DNA of 64,000 bases from Dethiobacter alkaliphilus. Its GTDB lineage: Bacteria; Bacillota; Dethiobacteria; DTU022; UBA8154. Each line of letters begins with the position of its first letter. Within the stretch, counting starts at the first letter, position 1. Below are positions 19,927 through 28,643 of this stretch, one piece after another. The notes below the pieces were generated by a model. The model worked only from the letters and a program-made list of their open reading frames with translations, made no database searches and had not been told where the DNA came from. The DNA lies in NCBI GenBank assembly GCA_016841605.1, contig JAENYV010000003.1:73064-137063 (forward strand). Direction: 5' to 3'. A program made the position numbers and the translations under genes.

Positions 19927-21384
19927 TTAAATTCTTTTTCCTGTTATGTCACCACCGGACTTTTGCAAAATCTCCCCGGCAAGATCAAGTTGTCTCCGAA
20001 CCGCCTCCGGAGCCGTCCCCCCGCGGCATTTTTTAGCCTCGACCGCTTTCCGGGGCAAGAGCATTTCTCGTGCTTCCGGAAAAGCAAGCAGTGGATGTAT
20101 CCGGGCCAGCTCCTTGTCTGAAAGCTCATCTAAAAATTTTCCGGATTCCAGAGCTTTGCGAACCAGTTGACCGGTAACAGCATGGGCTTCCCGAAAGGGA
20201 ACACCATTGCGGGCCAGGAAATCCGCCAATTCGGTGGCCACGGAAAAATCTTTTTTTACACTATGTTTCATCTTCTCCTCGCAAAGCTTCATACTCCGAA
20301 GAAGATCCGCATAAAGAAAAAGCACATCTTTTATCGTATCGACAGTATCAAAGAGGGGTTCCTTGTCTTCTTGCATATCCTTGTTATAAGCCAGCGGAAG
20401 GCCCTTAAAGACCACCAGTAAGGCCATCAGATTGCCGTATACCCTGCCGGTTTTTCCCCTGACCAACTCGGGAATATCCGGATTTTTTTTCTGGGGCATC
20501 ATGCTGCTTCCGGTGGTATACGCGTCGCCCAGCTCAATAAAGGAAAACTCCTGTGATGACCAGAGGATCAGTTCCTCGCTGAAGCGGCTCAGATGCATCA
20601 TCAGCAAAGAGGCGCCATATAAAAAGTCCAGAACAAAGTCGCGATCACTGACCGCATCCATACTGTTTTCATAAAGTCCGCCAAAACCAAGTTGAGCAGC
20701 TACATCTTCCCGATCTATGGGGAAACTTGTTCCGCTCAGAGCACCGGCTCCGAGAGGCATCATGTCGGCACGCCGGAAAACTTCCCGGAACCTCTCCCGG
20801 TCTCTCTGCAGCATCCAAAAGTAAGCCATCATATGATGGGAAAAGAGGACGGGCTGTGCCCTCTGCAGATGGGTATAACCGGGGAAGATAACATCCAGGT
20901 ATTTTTCCGCCAGTTCCAGGAGCACCTCCTGAAGTGCAAAGATGGCTCTTTCCACTTCCGCGCTTTGCTTTTTGACATAAAGATGCATATCCAAAGCAAC
21001 CTGGTCATTCCGGCTGCGGGCTGTATGCAGTTTTCCCCCTGCAGGCCCGATTTTTTCCGTTAGCTTTCTCTCAATATTCATATGAATATCTTCCAGGGAA
21101 GGGTCAAAAACAAACCGCCCCTGCAGAATATCTTCTTCTATTTCACGGAGGCCTTGAGTAATCTGCTCGCCTTCCGCGGGAGTCAAGATTCCCTTTTTTA
21201 CCAGCATTGCACAGTGGGCAAAACTGCCCTGAATATCCTCTTCTGCCAACCGCCGGTCAAAATTAATCGAAGCGCTGAAAGCTTCCGCTTTTTTATCCAG
21301 AGGCTCCCTGAATCTGCCCCCCCACGGTTTTTCCTGCAAACCGGCATCGTTTAGCTTCTCGCCGGCAGATTCCCGTTCCTTCAT
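19927..21384 (-). CDS. argH: ArgH, argininosuccinate lyase
   Basis: Last step of arginine synthesis, releasing arginine and fumarate. About 485 residues with WGGRFREPLDKKAEAFSASI at the N-terminus, ARSRNDQVALDMHLYVK, FPGYTHLQRAQPVLFSHHM and the fumarase-superfamily signature GSSMMPQKKNPDIPE. The ATG at 21384 lies just past the argG stop, and a GTG two codons earlier overlaps it; translation is coupled either way. Confidence 0.96.
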   Translation of the reverse strand: MKERESAGEKLNDAGLQEKPWGGRFREPLDKKAEAFSASINFDRRLAEEDIQGSFAHCAMLVKKGILTPAEGEQITQGLREIEEDILQGRFVFDPSLEDIHMNIERKLTEKIGPAGGKLHTARSRNDQVALDMHLYVKKQSAEVERAIFALQEVLLELAEKYLDVIFPGYTHLQRAQPVLFSHHMMAYFWMLQRDRERFREVFRRADMMPLGAGALSGTSFPIDREDVAAQLGFGGLYENSMDAVSDRDFVLDFLYGASLLMMHLSRFSEELILWSSQEFSFIELGDAYTTGSSMMPQKKNPDIPELVRGKTGRVYGNLMALLVVFKGLPLAYNKDMQEDKEPLFDTVDTIKDVLFLYADLLRSMKLCEEKMKHSVKKDFSVATELADFLARNGVPFREAHAVTGQLVRKALESGKFLDELSDKELARIHPLLAFPEAREMLLPRKAVEAKKCRGGTAPEAVRRQLDLAGEILQKSGGDITGKRI

Positions 21385-21386
21385 GC

Positions 21387-22610
21387 TCACTTCCCTTTCT
21401 CCAACTCCTCTTGCCAGGTCTTCCGCAGCATGCCGTCAACCAGCAGCGGCAGACCGAAAAGGTTGATAAAACCTCCGGCATCTTTCTGATTATACAGGTC
21501 ATCTTCGTCAAAAGTCGCCAGTTCAGGATGGTAAAGGGAAAACGGAGAACTCTTGCTTACCACCGTAATATTGCCTTTATACAGTTTTAGTTCAACCTCT
21601 CCGCTTACCGTCTCCTGTGTACTTTTAATGAAAGCATCAAGAGCCCGGCGCAACGGAGTGTACCAGAGACCGTAATAAACTACTTCGGCATATTTCCCGG
21701 CAACCATTTCTTTAAAATGCATTGTTTCCCGGTCAAGGGTCAGTTGCTCCAGTTCTTTATGCGCAAAATAAAGGATGGTTCCACCGGGAGTTTCATAAAC
21801 ACCCCTGGATTTCATCCCCACCAGACGGTTTTCAACCAGATCCGCCCGGCCGATGGCATTTTCTCCGGCAATTCTGTTAAGTTCTTCCATCAGCTCTACA
21901 CTGCCCATGGATGTTCCGTTCAGGGCAACCGGGACTCCTTTTTCAAAGGAAATCTTGAGAGAAGTAGATTTATCCGGCGCTTCTTCCGGAGAGCGGGTCA
22001 GCAGAAACATCTCTTTACTGGGTGCCCGGGTCGGGTCCTCCAGGATGCCTCCCTCATAGCTGATATGCCAGAGGTTCCGGTCCATACTGTAGGGTTTTTC
22101 TACGGTCACAGGGATGGGAATTCCGGCCTTCTGCGCATATTCAATGGCATCTTTTCTGGAACGGATATCCCAAATTCGCCAGGGTGCAATAATTTTTAAA
22201 TGGGGGGCCAGGGCTTTTACCGTCAGCTCAAAGCGGACCTGATCATTCCCTTTCCCGGTTGCACCGTGAGCGATAGCCTCAGCCCCTTCCTTCAGGGCAA
22301 TCTGCACCATAGCCCGGGCGATAATCGGCCTGGCAATAGCTGTCCCATTGTAGTACCTACCCTCGTAAAGCGCTCCCGATTGGAGCATGGGAAAGGCAAA
22401 CTGCTCCAAAAATTCCTTCCTGAGATCCTCAATATATATTTTACTGGCCCCGGTTGCCAGGGCCTTTTCTTCCAGACCATCAAGTTCCCCGCTTCCCTGT
22501 CCCACATCCGCGGCAAAAGCAATAACCTCGTAATCATACTTTTCCTTGAGCCATTTGACGATAATAGAGGTGTCTACCCCTCCGGAATAAGCCAGTACTA
22601 CTTTAGCCAC
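21387..22610 (-). CDS. argG: ArgG, argininosuccinate synthase
   Basis: Joins citrulline and aspartate with ATP. 407 residues starting [15 protein letters not shown] (the usual LDTS is VDTS here), with the P-loop SGG motif, [14 protein letters not shown], and [15 protein letters not shown]. It starts with GTG at 22610. Its stop overlaps the argH start region. Confidence 0.96.
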   Translation of the reverse strand: MAKVVLAYSGGVDTSIIVKWLKEKYDYEVIAFAADVGQGSGELDGLEEKALATGASKIYIEDLRKEFLEQFAFPMLQSGALYEGRYYNGTAIARPIIARAMVQIALKEGAEAIAHGATGKGNDQVRFELTVKALAPHLKIIAPWRIWDIRSRKDAIEYAQKAGIPIPVTVEKPYSMDRNLWHISYEGGILEDPTRAPSKEMFLLTRSPEEAPDKSTSLKISFEKGVPVALNGTSMGSVELMEELNRIAGENAIGRADLVENRLVGMKSRGVYETPGGTILYFAHKELEQLTLDRETMHFKEMVAGKYAEVVYYGLWYTPLRRALDAFIKSTQETVSGEVELKLYKGNITVVSKSSPFSLYHPELATFDEDDLYNQKDAGGFINLFGLPLLVDGMLRKTWQEELEKGK

Positions 22611-22656
22611 CTGCGCTTCACCCTTTCAAATTTTTTGGAATCTGATCGGTTACATT

Positions 22657-23595
22657 TTATTTCCCCATCAACAGCGCCATCAAACCTTTCTGGGCATGAA
22701 GGCGGTTTTCAGCCTGATCCAGAACAATGGAACTTTTACTTTCCAGGACTTCGGCTGTAATCTCCTCACCTCGGTAAGCAGGAAGACAGTGCATAATGAC
22801 TGCTCCGGGAGCAGCGGCTTCCACCAACCTGCTGTTTACCTGGTATGGGCCGAAAACCTCCCTGCGGGCCTGTTTCTCTTCTTCCTGCCCCATACTGGCC
22901 CAGACATCGGTATAGATTACTTCTGCCTTTTCCACCGCCTCCAGGGGATCGGAGGTTACCACAATCCTGCTTCCTGATACCAGAGCATTGGACCGCGCTT
23001 TTTCTTCGATTTCCGGAGAGGGCCGGTAATTTTGCGGTGCAGCGATCGAAACATCCAGACCCATTTTAGAACAACCGATCATCAGTGAATGGGCCACATT
23101 ATTTCCATCCCCCAGGTAAGCCAGCTTTACTCCTTTCAAGTGCCCTATCTTCTCCTCGACAGTCAGGAGGTCGGCCAGGACCTGGCACGGATGCAAAAGA
23201 TCCGTCAGGCCGTTGATAACCGGGACAGAGGCAAAAGCAGCCAGTTCTTCCACTTCCCCGTGATCGAATGTGCGAATCATAATCCCGTCAACATAACGGG
23301 AAAGGACGGCAGCGGTATCTTTGATCGGTTCCCCCCTGCCCATTTGCAACTCCTGACTGCTGAGAAAAAGGGCGGAGCCGCCGAGTTGCCACATCCCCAC
23401 TTCAAAAGATACCCTTGTTCGAGTAGAAGGTTTCTGAAAAATCATGGCCAGGGTTTTACCCGCCAGCGATGGGTGTGCTTCACCTTTTTTTTGCCTCGCT
23501 TTCAGTTTCGTAGCCATATCAAGGATGGCTCCGATCTCCTCTGCTGAAAAATCCTGCAAAGTGAGACAGTGACGCCCGTACATACTTGTCAACAC
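22657..23595 (-). CDS. argF: ArgF, ornithine carbamoyltransferase
   Basis: Makes citrulline from ornithine and carbamoyl phosphate. About 312 residues with the carbamoyl-phosphate loop FQKPSTRTRVSFE, the DLLHPCQVLADLLTVEE block and the ornithine-binding MHCLPAYRGEEI. The start is ambiguous: the ATG at 23610 has no good site, whereas the GTG at 23595 follows GGAGGGTG by the normal distance. It is separated from argD by a 190-base gap that contains a dispersed repeat. Confidence 0.95.
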   Translation of the reverse strand: MLTSMYGRHCLTLQDFSAEEIGAILDMATKLKARQKKGEAHPSLAGKTLAMIFQKPSTRTRVSFEVGMWQLGGSALFLSSQELQMGRGEPIKDTAAVLSRYVDGIMIRTFDHGEVEELAAFASVPVINGLTDLLHPCQVLADLLTVEEKIGHLKGVKLAYLGDGNNVAHSLMIGCSKMGLDVSIAAPQNYRPSPEIEEKARSNALVSGSRIVVTSDPLEAVEKAEVIYTDVWASMGQEEEKQARREVFGPYQVNSRLVEAAAPGAVIMHCLPAYRGEEITAEVLESKSSIVLDQAENRLHAQKGLMALLMGK

Positions 23596-23664
23596 GATAT
23601 CACCCTCCATTCAAAAACTTTAAACCCGTTCCACCGTAATTAACGTTGCCGGGAGGCGGTTCTA

Positions 23665-23783
23665 TCAGGTGCTTTGGCAAACCGCCGGAACCGGTGCTTC
23701 ACCCGAGCTCCTGGCGTATAAGGAAGCTAAGAGGAAACTTGTGGTATAGCATAACAAACAATCTTTCGCTGTAGTGCTAACCT
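23665..23783. repeat. Dispersed repeat, copy B (between argD and argF)
   Basis: Contains GGCGTATA...AAGAGGAAACTTG and ends TTTCGCTGTAGTGCTAA, matching in order one half of the element downstream of argH (reverse complement of 19765-19840). An internal inverted repeat GGCGGTT...AAACCGCC (around 23656-23684) borders it. The copy overlaps or touches the last bases before the argD stop and puts an untranslated spacer inside the arg operon. Confidence 0.6.
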
Positions 23784-23786
23784 TAC

Positions 23787-24986
23787 TTATTTTACGGCTC
23801 TCTCTTGCAGAGCTGTTTCCAAGATCTTGAGGGCGGCATTTAATTCGCTTTCCGCCACGTTGAGGGGAGGCAGAAGACGAAGAATAGTCTCCCCGATACA
23901 ATTAATAAGCAGTCCTTTTTCCTGACAAAGACGCTGAATTTCCCTGGCTTCGCCTCCGGTTTCAACTCCCAGGATGAGACCTTTGCCGCGGATCTCCCTG
24001 ATCAGAGCAGGGAAAAGCTTTTGCAGCCGTTCCAGTCCACTTATCAGGAAAGCACTTTTTTGCTCCACAAGGTCCAGAAAGCCTTCCTCCAGAAGACTTC
24101 TTACGACGGCTAAAGCGGCAGCACAGGCCACCGGATTGCCCCCGAAGGTTGAAGCATGATCACCTGGAGAAAAACCCCTGGAGACCTCCTCGGAACAGAG
24201 CATCGCGCCGATAGGCAGCCCCCCTCCCAAAGCTTTGGCCAGGGTAAAAATATCAGGAATAACATTATAATGCTCAAAAGCAAATAATTTACCGGTTCGT
24301 CCCATCCCGCACTGAACTTCATCAAAAATCAGCAGGAGATTTTCTTCATGGCAAAGTTGGCGGAGCTCTTGCAGAAATTCTTTCGTGGCAACATGGACGC
24401 CTCCTTCACCCTGAACGGGTTCGACCATAACGGCACAGGTATGCGGATTGACCTGGGAACGAAAAGAATCCGCATCATTAAAGCGAGCATACTTGAAGCC
24501 GGGAATCAGGGGTTCAAATCCCCGGTGAAATTTCGTCTGTCCCGTCGCGGTAACCGTGGCCAGAGTACGCCCATGAAAGGAATTCAGAGCGGTAATAATC
24601 TCGAAGCGTTCCTCACCAAATTGCAGTTTACCGTATTTGCGGGCCAGTTTAATGGCAGCCTCATTGGCTTCCGCCCCGCTGTTGGAAAAAAATACTTTCC
24701 CGGCAGGAGAATTTTCTACCAGTGCTTGGGCCAGTCCAATCTGGGGTTCCGTATAATACAAATTTGAAGCATGAATAACTGTTTCCATCTGCCGGCGGGC
24801 GGCCTCGATGACTGGAGGAAAACAATGCCCGAGTGCATTTACCGCCAGGCCGCCGACAAAATCAAGATATTCTCTGCCGTTCTCATCCCAAACACGGGTT
24901 CCCTCACCTTTAACCAGCAGGGGGGTCATCTCCCGCTGCCGGTTATAGGTGTTGATTATATATTTTTTTTCGTCATCCTGCAGCAT
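23787..24986 (-). CDS. argD: ArgD, acetylornithine aminotransferase
   Basis: PLP-dependent class III aminotransferase making N-acetylornithine. 399 residues with FVGGLAVNALGHCFP, FFSNSGAEANEAAIKLARKY, the PLP-binding Asp in LLIFDEVQCGMGRTGK and the Lys in FTLAKALGGGLPIGAM. A second class III aminotransferase at 37.5-38.9 kb is longer and outside this operon, so this copy is the arginine enzyme by context. The ATG follows AAGGAGAGGGG. Confidence 0.95.
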   Translation of the reverse strand: MLQDDEKKYIINTYNRQREMTPLLVKGEGTRVWDENGREYLDFVGGLAVNALGHCFPPVIEAARRQMETVIHASNLYYTEPQIGLAQALVENSPAGKVFFSNSGAEANEAAIKLARKYGKLQFGEERFEIITALNSFHGRTLATVTATGQTKFHRGFEPLIPGFKYARFNDADSFRSQVNPHTCAVMVEPVQGEGGVHVATKEFLQELRQLCHEENLLLIFDEVQCGMGRTGKLFAFEHYNVIPDIFTLAKALGGGLPIGAMLCSEEVSRGFSPGDHASTFGGNPVACAAALAVVRSLLEEGFLDLVEQKSAFLISGLERLQKLFPALIREIRGKGLILGVETGGEAREIQRLCQEKGLLINCIGETILRLLPPLNVAESELNAALKILETALQERAVK

Positions 24987-25006
24987 CTTTCCCCTCTCCT
25001 TCCCTT

Positions 25007-25903
25007 TTACAAAACCATTGTTCCAATTCCTTCATCCGTAAATATTTCCAGAAGAAGGGAATGGCTCAGACGACCATCTATAATATGTGTCCGGCGAACG
25101 TTGTTGTTCAGTGCTTTAATACAGGCTTCCACCTTGGGGATCATCCCCGAGGATATTTCCCCGGAAATAATCATCTCCCGGGCCCTCTGGCGGTGAAGAG
25201 AAGAGATAAGGCTGGTCGCATCTCCCTGCCTGGCGGAGATACCTTCTACGTCGGTCAAAATAATTAATTTTTCCGCCCGGAGTGCGGCAGCCAGTTCACC
25301 GGCAACATGATCCGCATTAATATTCAATCCGTCTCCTTCCGGAGATACTCCGATGGAAGAGATGACCGGGATGTAGTTATGCTGGTTCAAATTATGGATA
25401 ACTTCGGGGTTTACCCTGACCAGATCCCCGACAAAACCCAGATCGACAAAACTTTCTTCCCCGTCCCGAACAACCCTGGTCGGAGGCATCTTCTGGGCAA
25501 CCAGTAAATTACTGTCTTTACCGCTTAAACCTACTCCCCTGCCTCCGTGCCGGTTCAACAGTTTCACCAATTCCGTGTTTACTTTGCCTACCAGAACCAT
25601 TTCAGCCAGTTCCATCGTTTCTTTATCGGTAACCCTCAGTCCTCCCACAAAGTCGGCCTTTTTCCCCAGGCGTTCCATCATCTCTGTAATCTCTTTTCCG
25701 CCGCCATGAACAACAATAGGGTTAATACCGATAAATTTAAGCAAAACTATATCCTGGGCAACGGAATCTTTTAACTCTTCGCTGACCATGGCCTGACCAC
25801 CGTATTTAATAACAAAAGTTTTTCCGGCAAAATTACGGATATAGGGCAGCGCTTCGATCAGAATATCAGCCTTGGCAATAAGAGCGTCCATGCCATTTTT
25901 CAT
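25007..25903 (-). CDS. argB: ArgB, acetylglutamate kinase
   Basis: Phosphorylates N-acetylglutamate. About 298 residues: FVIKYGGQAMV at the N-terminus, PIVVHGGGKEITEMMERLG, GRGVGLSGKDSNLL and INADHVAGELAAALRAEKLI. The N-terminal extension and the C-terminal HIIDGRLSHSLLLEIFTDEG resemble the arginine-sensitive hexameric type, so feedback by arginine is likely (inference). The ATG at 25903 follows AGGTGG; the frame is open to 25915. Confidence 0.95.
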   Translation of the reverse strand: MKNGMDALIAKADILIEALPYIRNFAGKTFVIKYGGQAMVSEELKDSVAQDIVLLKFIGINPIVVHGGGKEITEMMERLGKKADFVGGLRVTDKETMELAEMVLVGKVNTELVKLLNRHGGRGVGLSGKDSNLLVAQKMPPTRVVRDGEESFVDLGFVGDLVRVNPEVIHNLNQHNYIPVISSIGVSPEGDGLNINADHVAGELAAALRAEKLIILTDVEGISARQGDATSLISSLHRQRAREMIISGEISSGMIPKVEACIKALNNNVRRTHIIDGRLSHSLLLEIFTDEGIGTMVL

Positions 25904-25917
25904 TATTCCAACCACCT

Positions 25918-27141
25918 TTAGCTCCTGTAAGAGCTGTTTATCTTGATATAATCATAACTCAGATCACATCCCCAGGCAACCAGTTCATCTTCCCCCATGT
26001 GAAGATGGATTAAAACAGGGACCTCCGCCTTCTGTAAAATTTCCCGGGCTTTTTGTTCATCAAAAGAAAGGCCCCTTCCGCCTGACGCAACCTGAAGATC
26101 ACCGAGAAAAACATCCACCAGCCGTGGTTCGAAATCCGCTCCGGAATACCCCATCGCGGTAATTATACGTCCCCAGTTGGCATCCTCACCGAAAAAGGCT
26201 GTCTTGACCAGGGTAGAATTTAAAACGGCCCGGGCTATTTTTCTCCCGGCAGCATAATCCGGCGCCCCCTTAACGGTTAAGCAGATCACTTTACCGGCTC
26301 CTTCCCCGTCTGCAACCAATTGTGTGGAAAGGTCGCGGCAGAGATGAAGAAGCGCCTGACAGAATGCTTCTTTTAATGCATTCTCTTCTTTGGCAGGAAA
26401 GCATTGTTCCGCCCCGGCACAGGAAAAAAGGAGCACCATATCATTAGTAGAAGTATCCCCGTCAACACTGATAACGTTAAATGAACGTTTGACGGCTTCC
26501 CTGAGCGCTTCCTGCAAGAAACTTTTTTCCAGTTTAAGGTCGGTAAAAAGAAATGCCAGCATGGTGGCCATATCCGGACAGATCATCCCTGATCCTTTAG
26601 CCATCCCGGCGATTCGGAAAGAGGACTCCTCTTTCCCCTCCAGGCTGACCCTGTACGCACTCTCCTTGGGGAAAGTATCCGTTGTCATAATAGCGCGGGC
26701 CGCGTCCCCGCCCCCGGATGAAGAAAGAAGAGAAGCAGCCTTTTCAATGCCCGCAGAGAGCTTCTCCATGGGAAGGTACTGTCCGATCACCCCTGTAGAT
26801 GAGACCAGGACTTCCTCCTTCTGCAGCCCCAGGCAACCTGCGGCGGTCTGCGCTGTAGCAAGGGCATCATCCAACCCCTGCTCCCCTGTACAGGCATTGG
26901 CGTTCCCGCTATTGACAACCAGCGCTCTAACCGGGTTTGCGAGGTGTTTTTCCGTAATCATTAGGGGAGCTGCCTTAAACTTATTAGTGGTAAAAACTCC
27001 GGCGCAGGCAGCAGGACGGGAACAGTAAATGAGCGCCAGATCGTCCGAATTATCTTTTTTAATTCCACAGCTTACTCCCGCGGCCTGTATGCCGGATATG
27101 GCAGTAATGCCACCCTCAATTTTTTCCAGTTTTATTTTCAT
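25918..27141 (-). CDS. argJ: ArgJ, bifunctional ornithine acetyltransferase / N-acetylglutamate synthase
   Basis: Recycles the acetyl group from acetylornithine to glutamate. 407 residues. The autocleavage site is seen in MICPDMATMLAFLFTD (Thr nucleophile), with ALVVNSGNANACTGEQG and the C-terminal GCDLSYDYIKINSSYRS also typical. No argA or argE is present in the window, consistent with a cyclic pathway run by ArgJ. It lies 2-15 bases from argB. Confidence 0.95.
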   Translation of the reverse strand: MKIKLEKIEGGITAISGIQAAGVSCGIKKDNSDDLALIYCSRPAACAGVFTTNKFKAAPLMITEKHLANPVRALVVNSGNANACTGEQGLDDALATAQTAAGCLGLQKEEVLVSSTGVIGQYLPMEKLSAGIEKAASLLSSSGGGDAARAIMTTDTFPKESAYRVSLEGKEESSFRIAGMAKGSGMICPDMATMLAFLFTDLKLEKSFLQEALREAVKRSFNVISVDGDTSTNDMVLLFSCAGAEQCFPAKEENALKEAFCQALLHLCRDLSTQLVADGEGAGKVICLTVKGAPDYAAGRKIARAVLNSTLVKTAFFGEDANWGRIITAMGYSGADFEPRLVDVFLGDLQVASGGRGLSFDEQKAREILQKAEVPVLIHLHMGEDELVAWGCDLSYDYIKINSSYRS

Positions 27142-27171
27142 GGTTCCTGTGCCTACCTTTTGCTCATCTTT

Positions 27172-28209
27172 TTACGGCCTCAAAGGAATTGCTTCCAAAC
27201 CCTGTTCCTCGGGAAGCCCCAACATAAGATTCATATTCTGAACGGCCTGACCGGCCGCCCCTTTAACAAGATTGTCCAAAGCTGAAAGTATAATAAGCCG
27301 GCCGGTCCTCCGGTCCCACTGCAAAGCCAGGTCACAATAATTGCTGCCGTAAACATTTCCGGTCTCCGGAAACATGGCGGGAGGCAGCAGCCGGACAAAT
27401 TTTTCCCCCTCATAAAATTCCGCATATATCTCCCGTATTTTTTCTTCCGGTAAATCTGTTTCTATTTTGAGATACATTGTACTGAGAATTCCCCTGATCA
27501 TCGGAACGAGATGAGGGACAAAGGTAAAAACGAACTCTTTCCCCCGTAGTTTGCTCAGTTCCTGTTCCATTTCAGGAGTATGCTGGTGACGGGCCACCTT
27601 GTAAGCACGAAAGTTCTCTGTGCACTCAGAGAAATGCAGTGCCTGGGAGGGAACCTTTCCCGCTCCGGATGTCCCGGACTTGGAATCCACCACCAGGGTC
27701 TCATGTTCCGGAAGCCCCCGGGCCGCAAGGGGAGCCAGCCCCAGAATTACCGATGTAGGATAGCATCCCGGGTTGGCAACCAGTGCCGCTCCTTTAATCT
27801 CTTCACGATAAAGCTCCGGCAAGCCATAAACAGCTTCTCCCAACAAGTGGACAGCCTGATGATCTTTCCCATACCATTCCCTGTAGAGGGAGTGGTCTAA
27901 CAAGCGGAAGTCGGCACTAAGGTCGATAACCTTTAAGCCCGCCTCGTAAAGCTGGGGAACAACGTCCATGGACTGACCATGGGGCAGGGCGGAAAAAACC
28001 AGATCCGTTTTTTCAACCGCTTCATCAAGGGAAAATGAACTGCATCTCAGGTCCGTAATGCCCCGAAAATGAGGATGGACCGTGGCCAGGGGCTCCCCGG
28101 CAAAAGAATGAGAAGTAACGTAGTTAATTTTAACGCCGGCATGCGGTAAAAGAAGCCGTAAAAGTTCATTTCCTGTATAACCTGTAACGCCGATAATCCC
28201 TACACGCAA
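27172..28209 (-). CDS. argC: ArgC, N-acetyl-gamma-glutamyl-phosphate reductase
   Basis: NADPH-dependent reduction of acetylglutamyl phosphate. About 345 residues: RVGIIGVTGYTGNELLRLL (Rossmann loop) and the active-site Cys in ALVANPGCYPTSVILGLAPL. The frame extends to 28299, but the preceding codons belong to the T-box terminator. AGGGGG abuts an ATG at 28218 with no spacing, so the TTG at 28209, nine bases after it and giving a start like other ArgC proteins, is preferred. First gene of the arg operon. Confidence 0.93.
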   Translation of the reverse strand: MRVGIIGVTGYTGNELLRLLLPHAGVKINYVTSHSFAGEPLATVHPHFRGITDLRCSSFSLDEAVEKTDLVFSALPHGQSMDVVPQLYEAGLKVIDLSADFRLLDHSLYREWYGKDHQAVHLLGEAVYGLPELYREEIKGAALVANPGCYPTSVILGLAPLAARGLPEHETLVVDSKSGTSGAGKVPSQALHFSECTENFRAYKVARHQHTPEMEQELSKLRGKEFVFTFVPHLVPMIRGILSTMYLKIETDLPEEKIREIYAEFYEGEKFVRLLPPAMFPETGNVYGSNYCDLALQWDRRTGRLIILSALDNLVKGAAGQAVQNMNLMLGLPEEQGLEAIPLRP

Positions 28210-28225
28210 CTGTATCATCCCCCTA

Positions 28226-28596
28226 AAATCAAGAGAGCCCCTCCTCCTTAAAAGGACGAGAGGCTTTTCTCGCGGTACCACCTTTTTTGACCCCGGCAAG
28301 AAGGGTCCTCCTCAAGCCTTCTCACCGGAACATAAAACCGTCTCCGGTTAAGAAAGGACAGGAACCTTTTAACGCAGGTCAAACGGAGAGCCTACACATA
28401 TAAAGCATATAAAAAGAAGCTTACCCTGTCTCTCACTCTTCCGGGAAAGACAGGGATAAATATGCTCTTACTCTACTTCAACTCTCACCTCCAGGGTGCG
28501 CTTCAAGACGGTTCCAGCACCGGGCTTCCACCATCCCCGGCTCTCTTGAACTATCCCCGCCTTTACTATCCCCTTCAACGGCTGGGTATAATTATA
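28226..28596 (-). promoter_or_regulatory. T-box riboswitch leader of the arg operon (specifier CGC, arginine)
   Basis: On the minus strand the leader shows the stem I elements AGAGAGCC and GGTGGAAGCC, then GAAG-CGC-ACC, where CGC (28500-28498) sits in the specifier position and reads as an arginine codon. The T-box core GGTGGTACCGCG is at 28283-28272, and a terminator stem (GCCTCTCGTCC... against ...AGGAGGAGGGGCTCTC) ends around 28230. The bulge TGGT would pair with an uncharged tRNA ending ACCA, as both tRNA-Arg genes in this window do. Uncharged tRNA-Arg should therefore switch on argC-J-B-D-F-G-H. The 430 bases between argC and the carboxyltransferase gene are filled by this leader and its promoter. 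Confidence 0.92.
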
Positions 28597-28599
28597 TAC

Positions 28600-28628
28600 A
28601 TTTTAGCATTGGAGAAAAGAAAAGTCAA
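28600..28628 (-). promoter_or_regulatory. Promoter of the arg operon T-box leader
   Basis: TTGACT (28628-28623), 17 bases, TAAAAT (28605-28600) on the minus strand, right at the end of the upstream carboxyltransferase gene and just ahead of the leader. Confidence 0.75.
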
Positions 28629-28643
28629 TAACTATCCGAAAAA

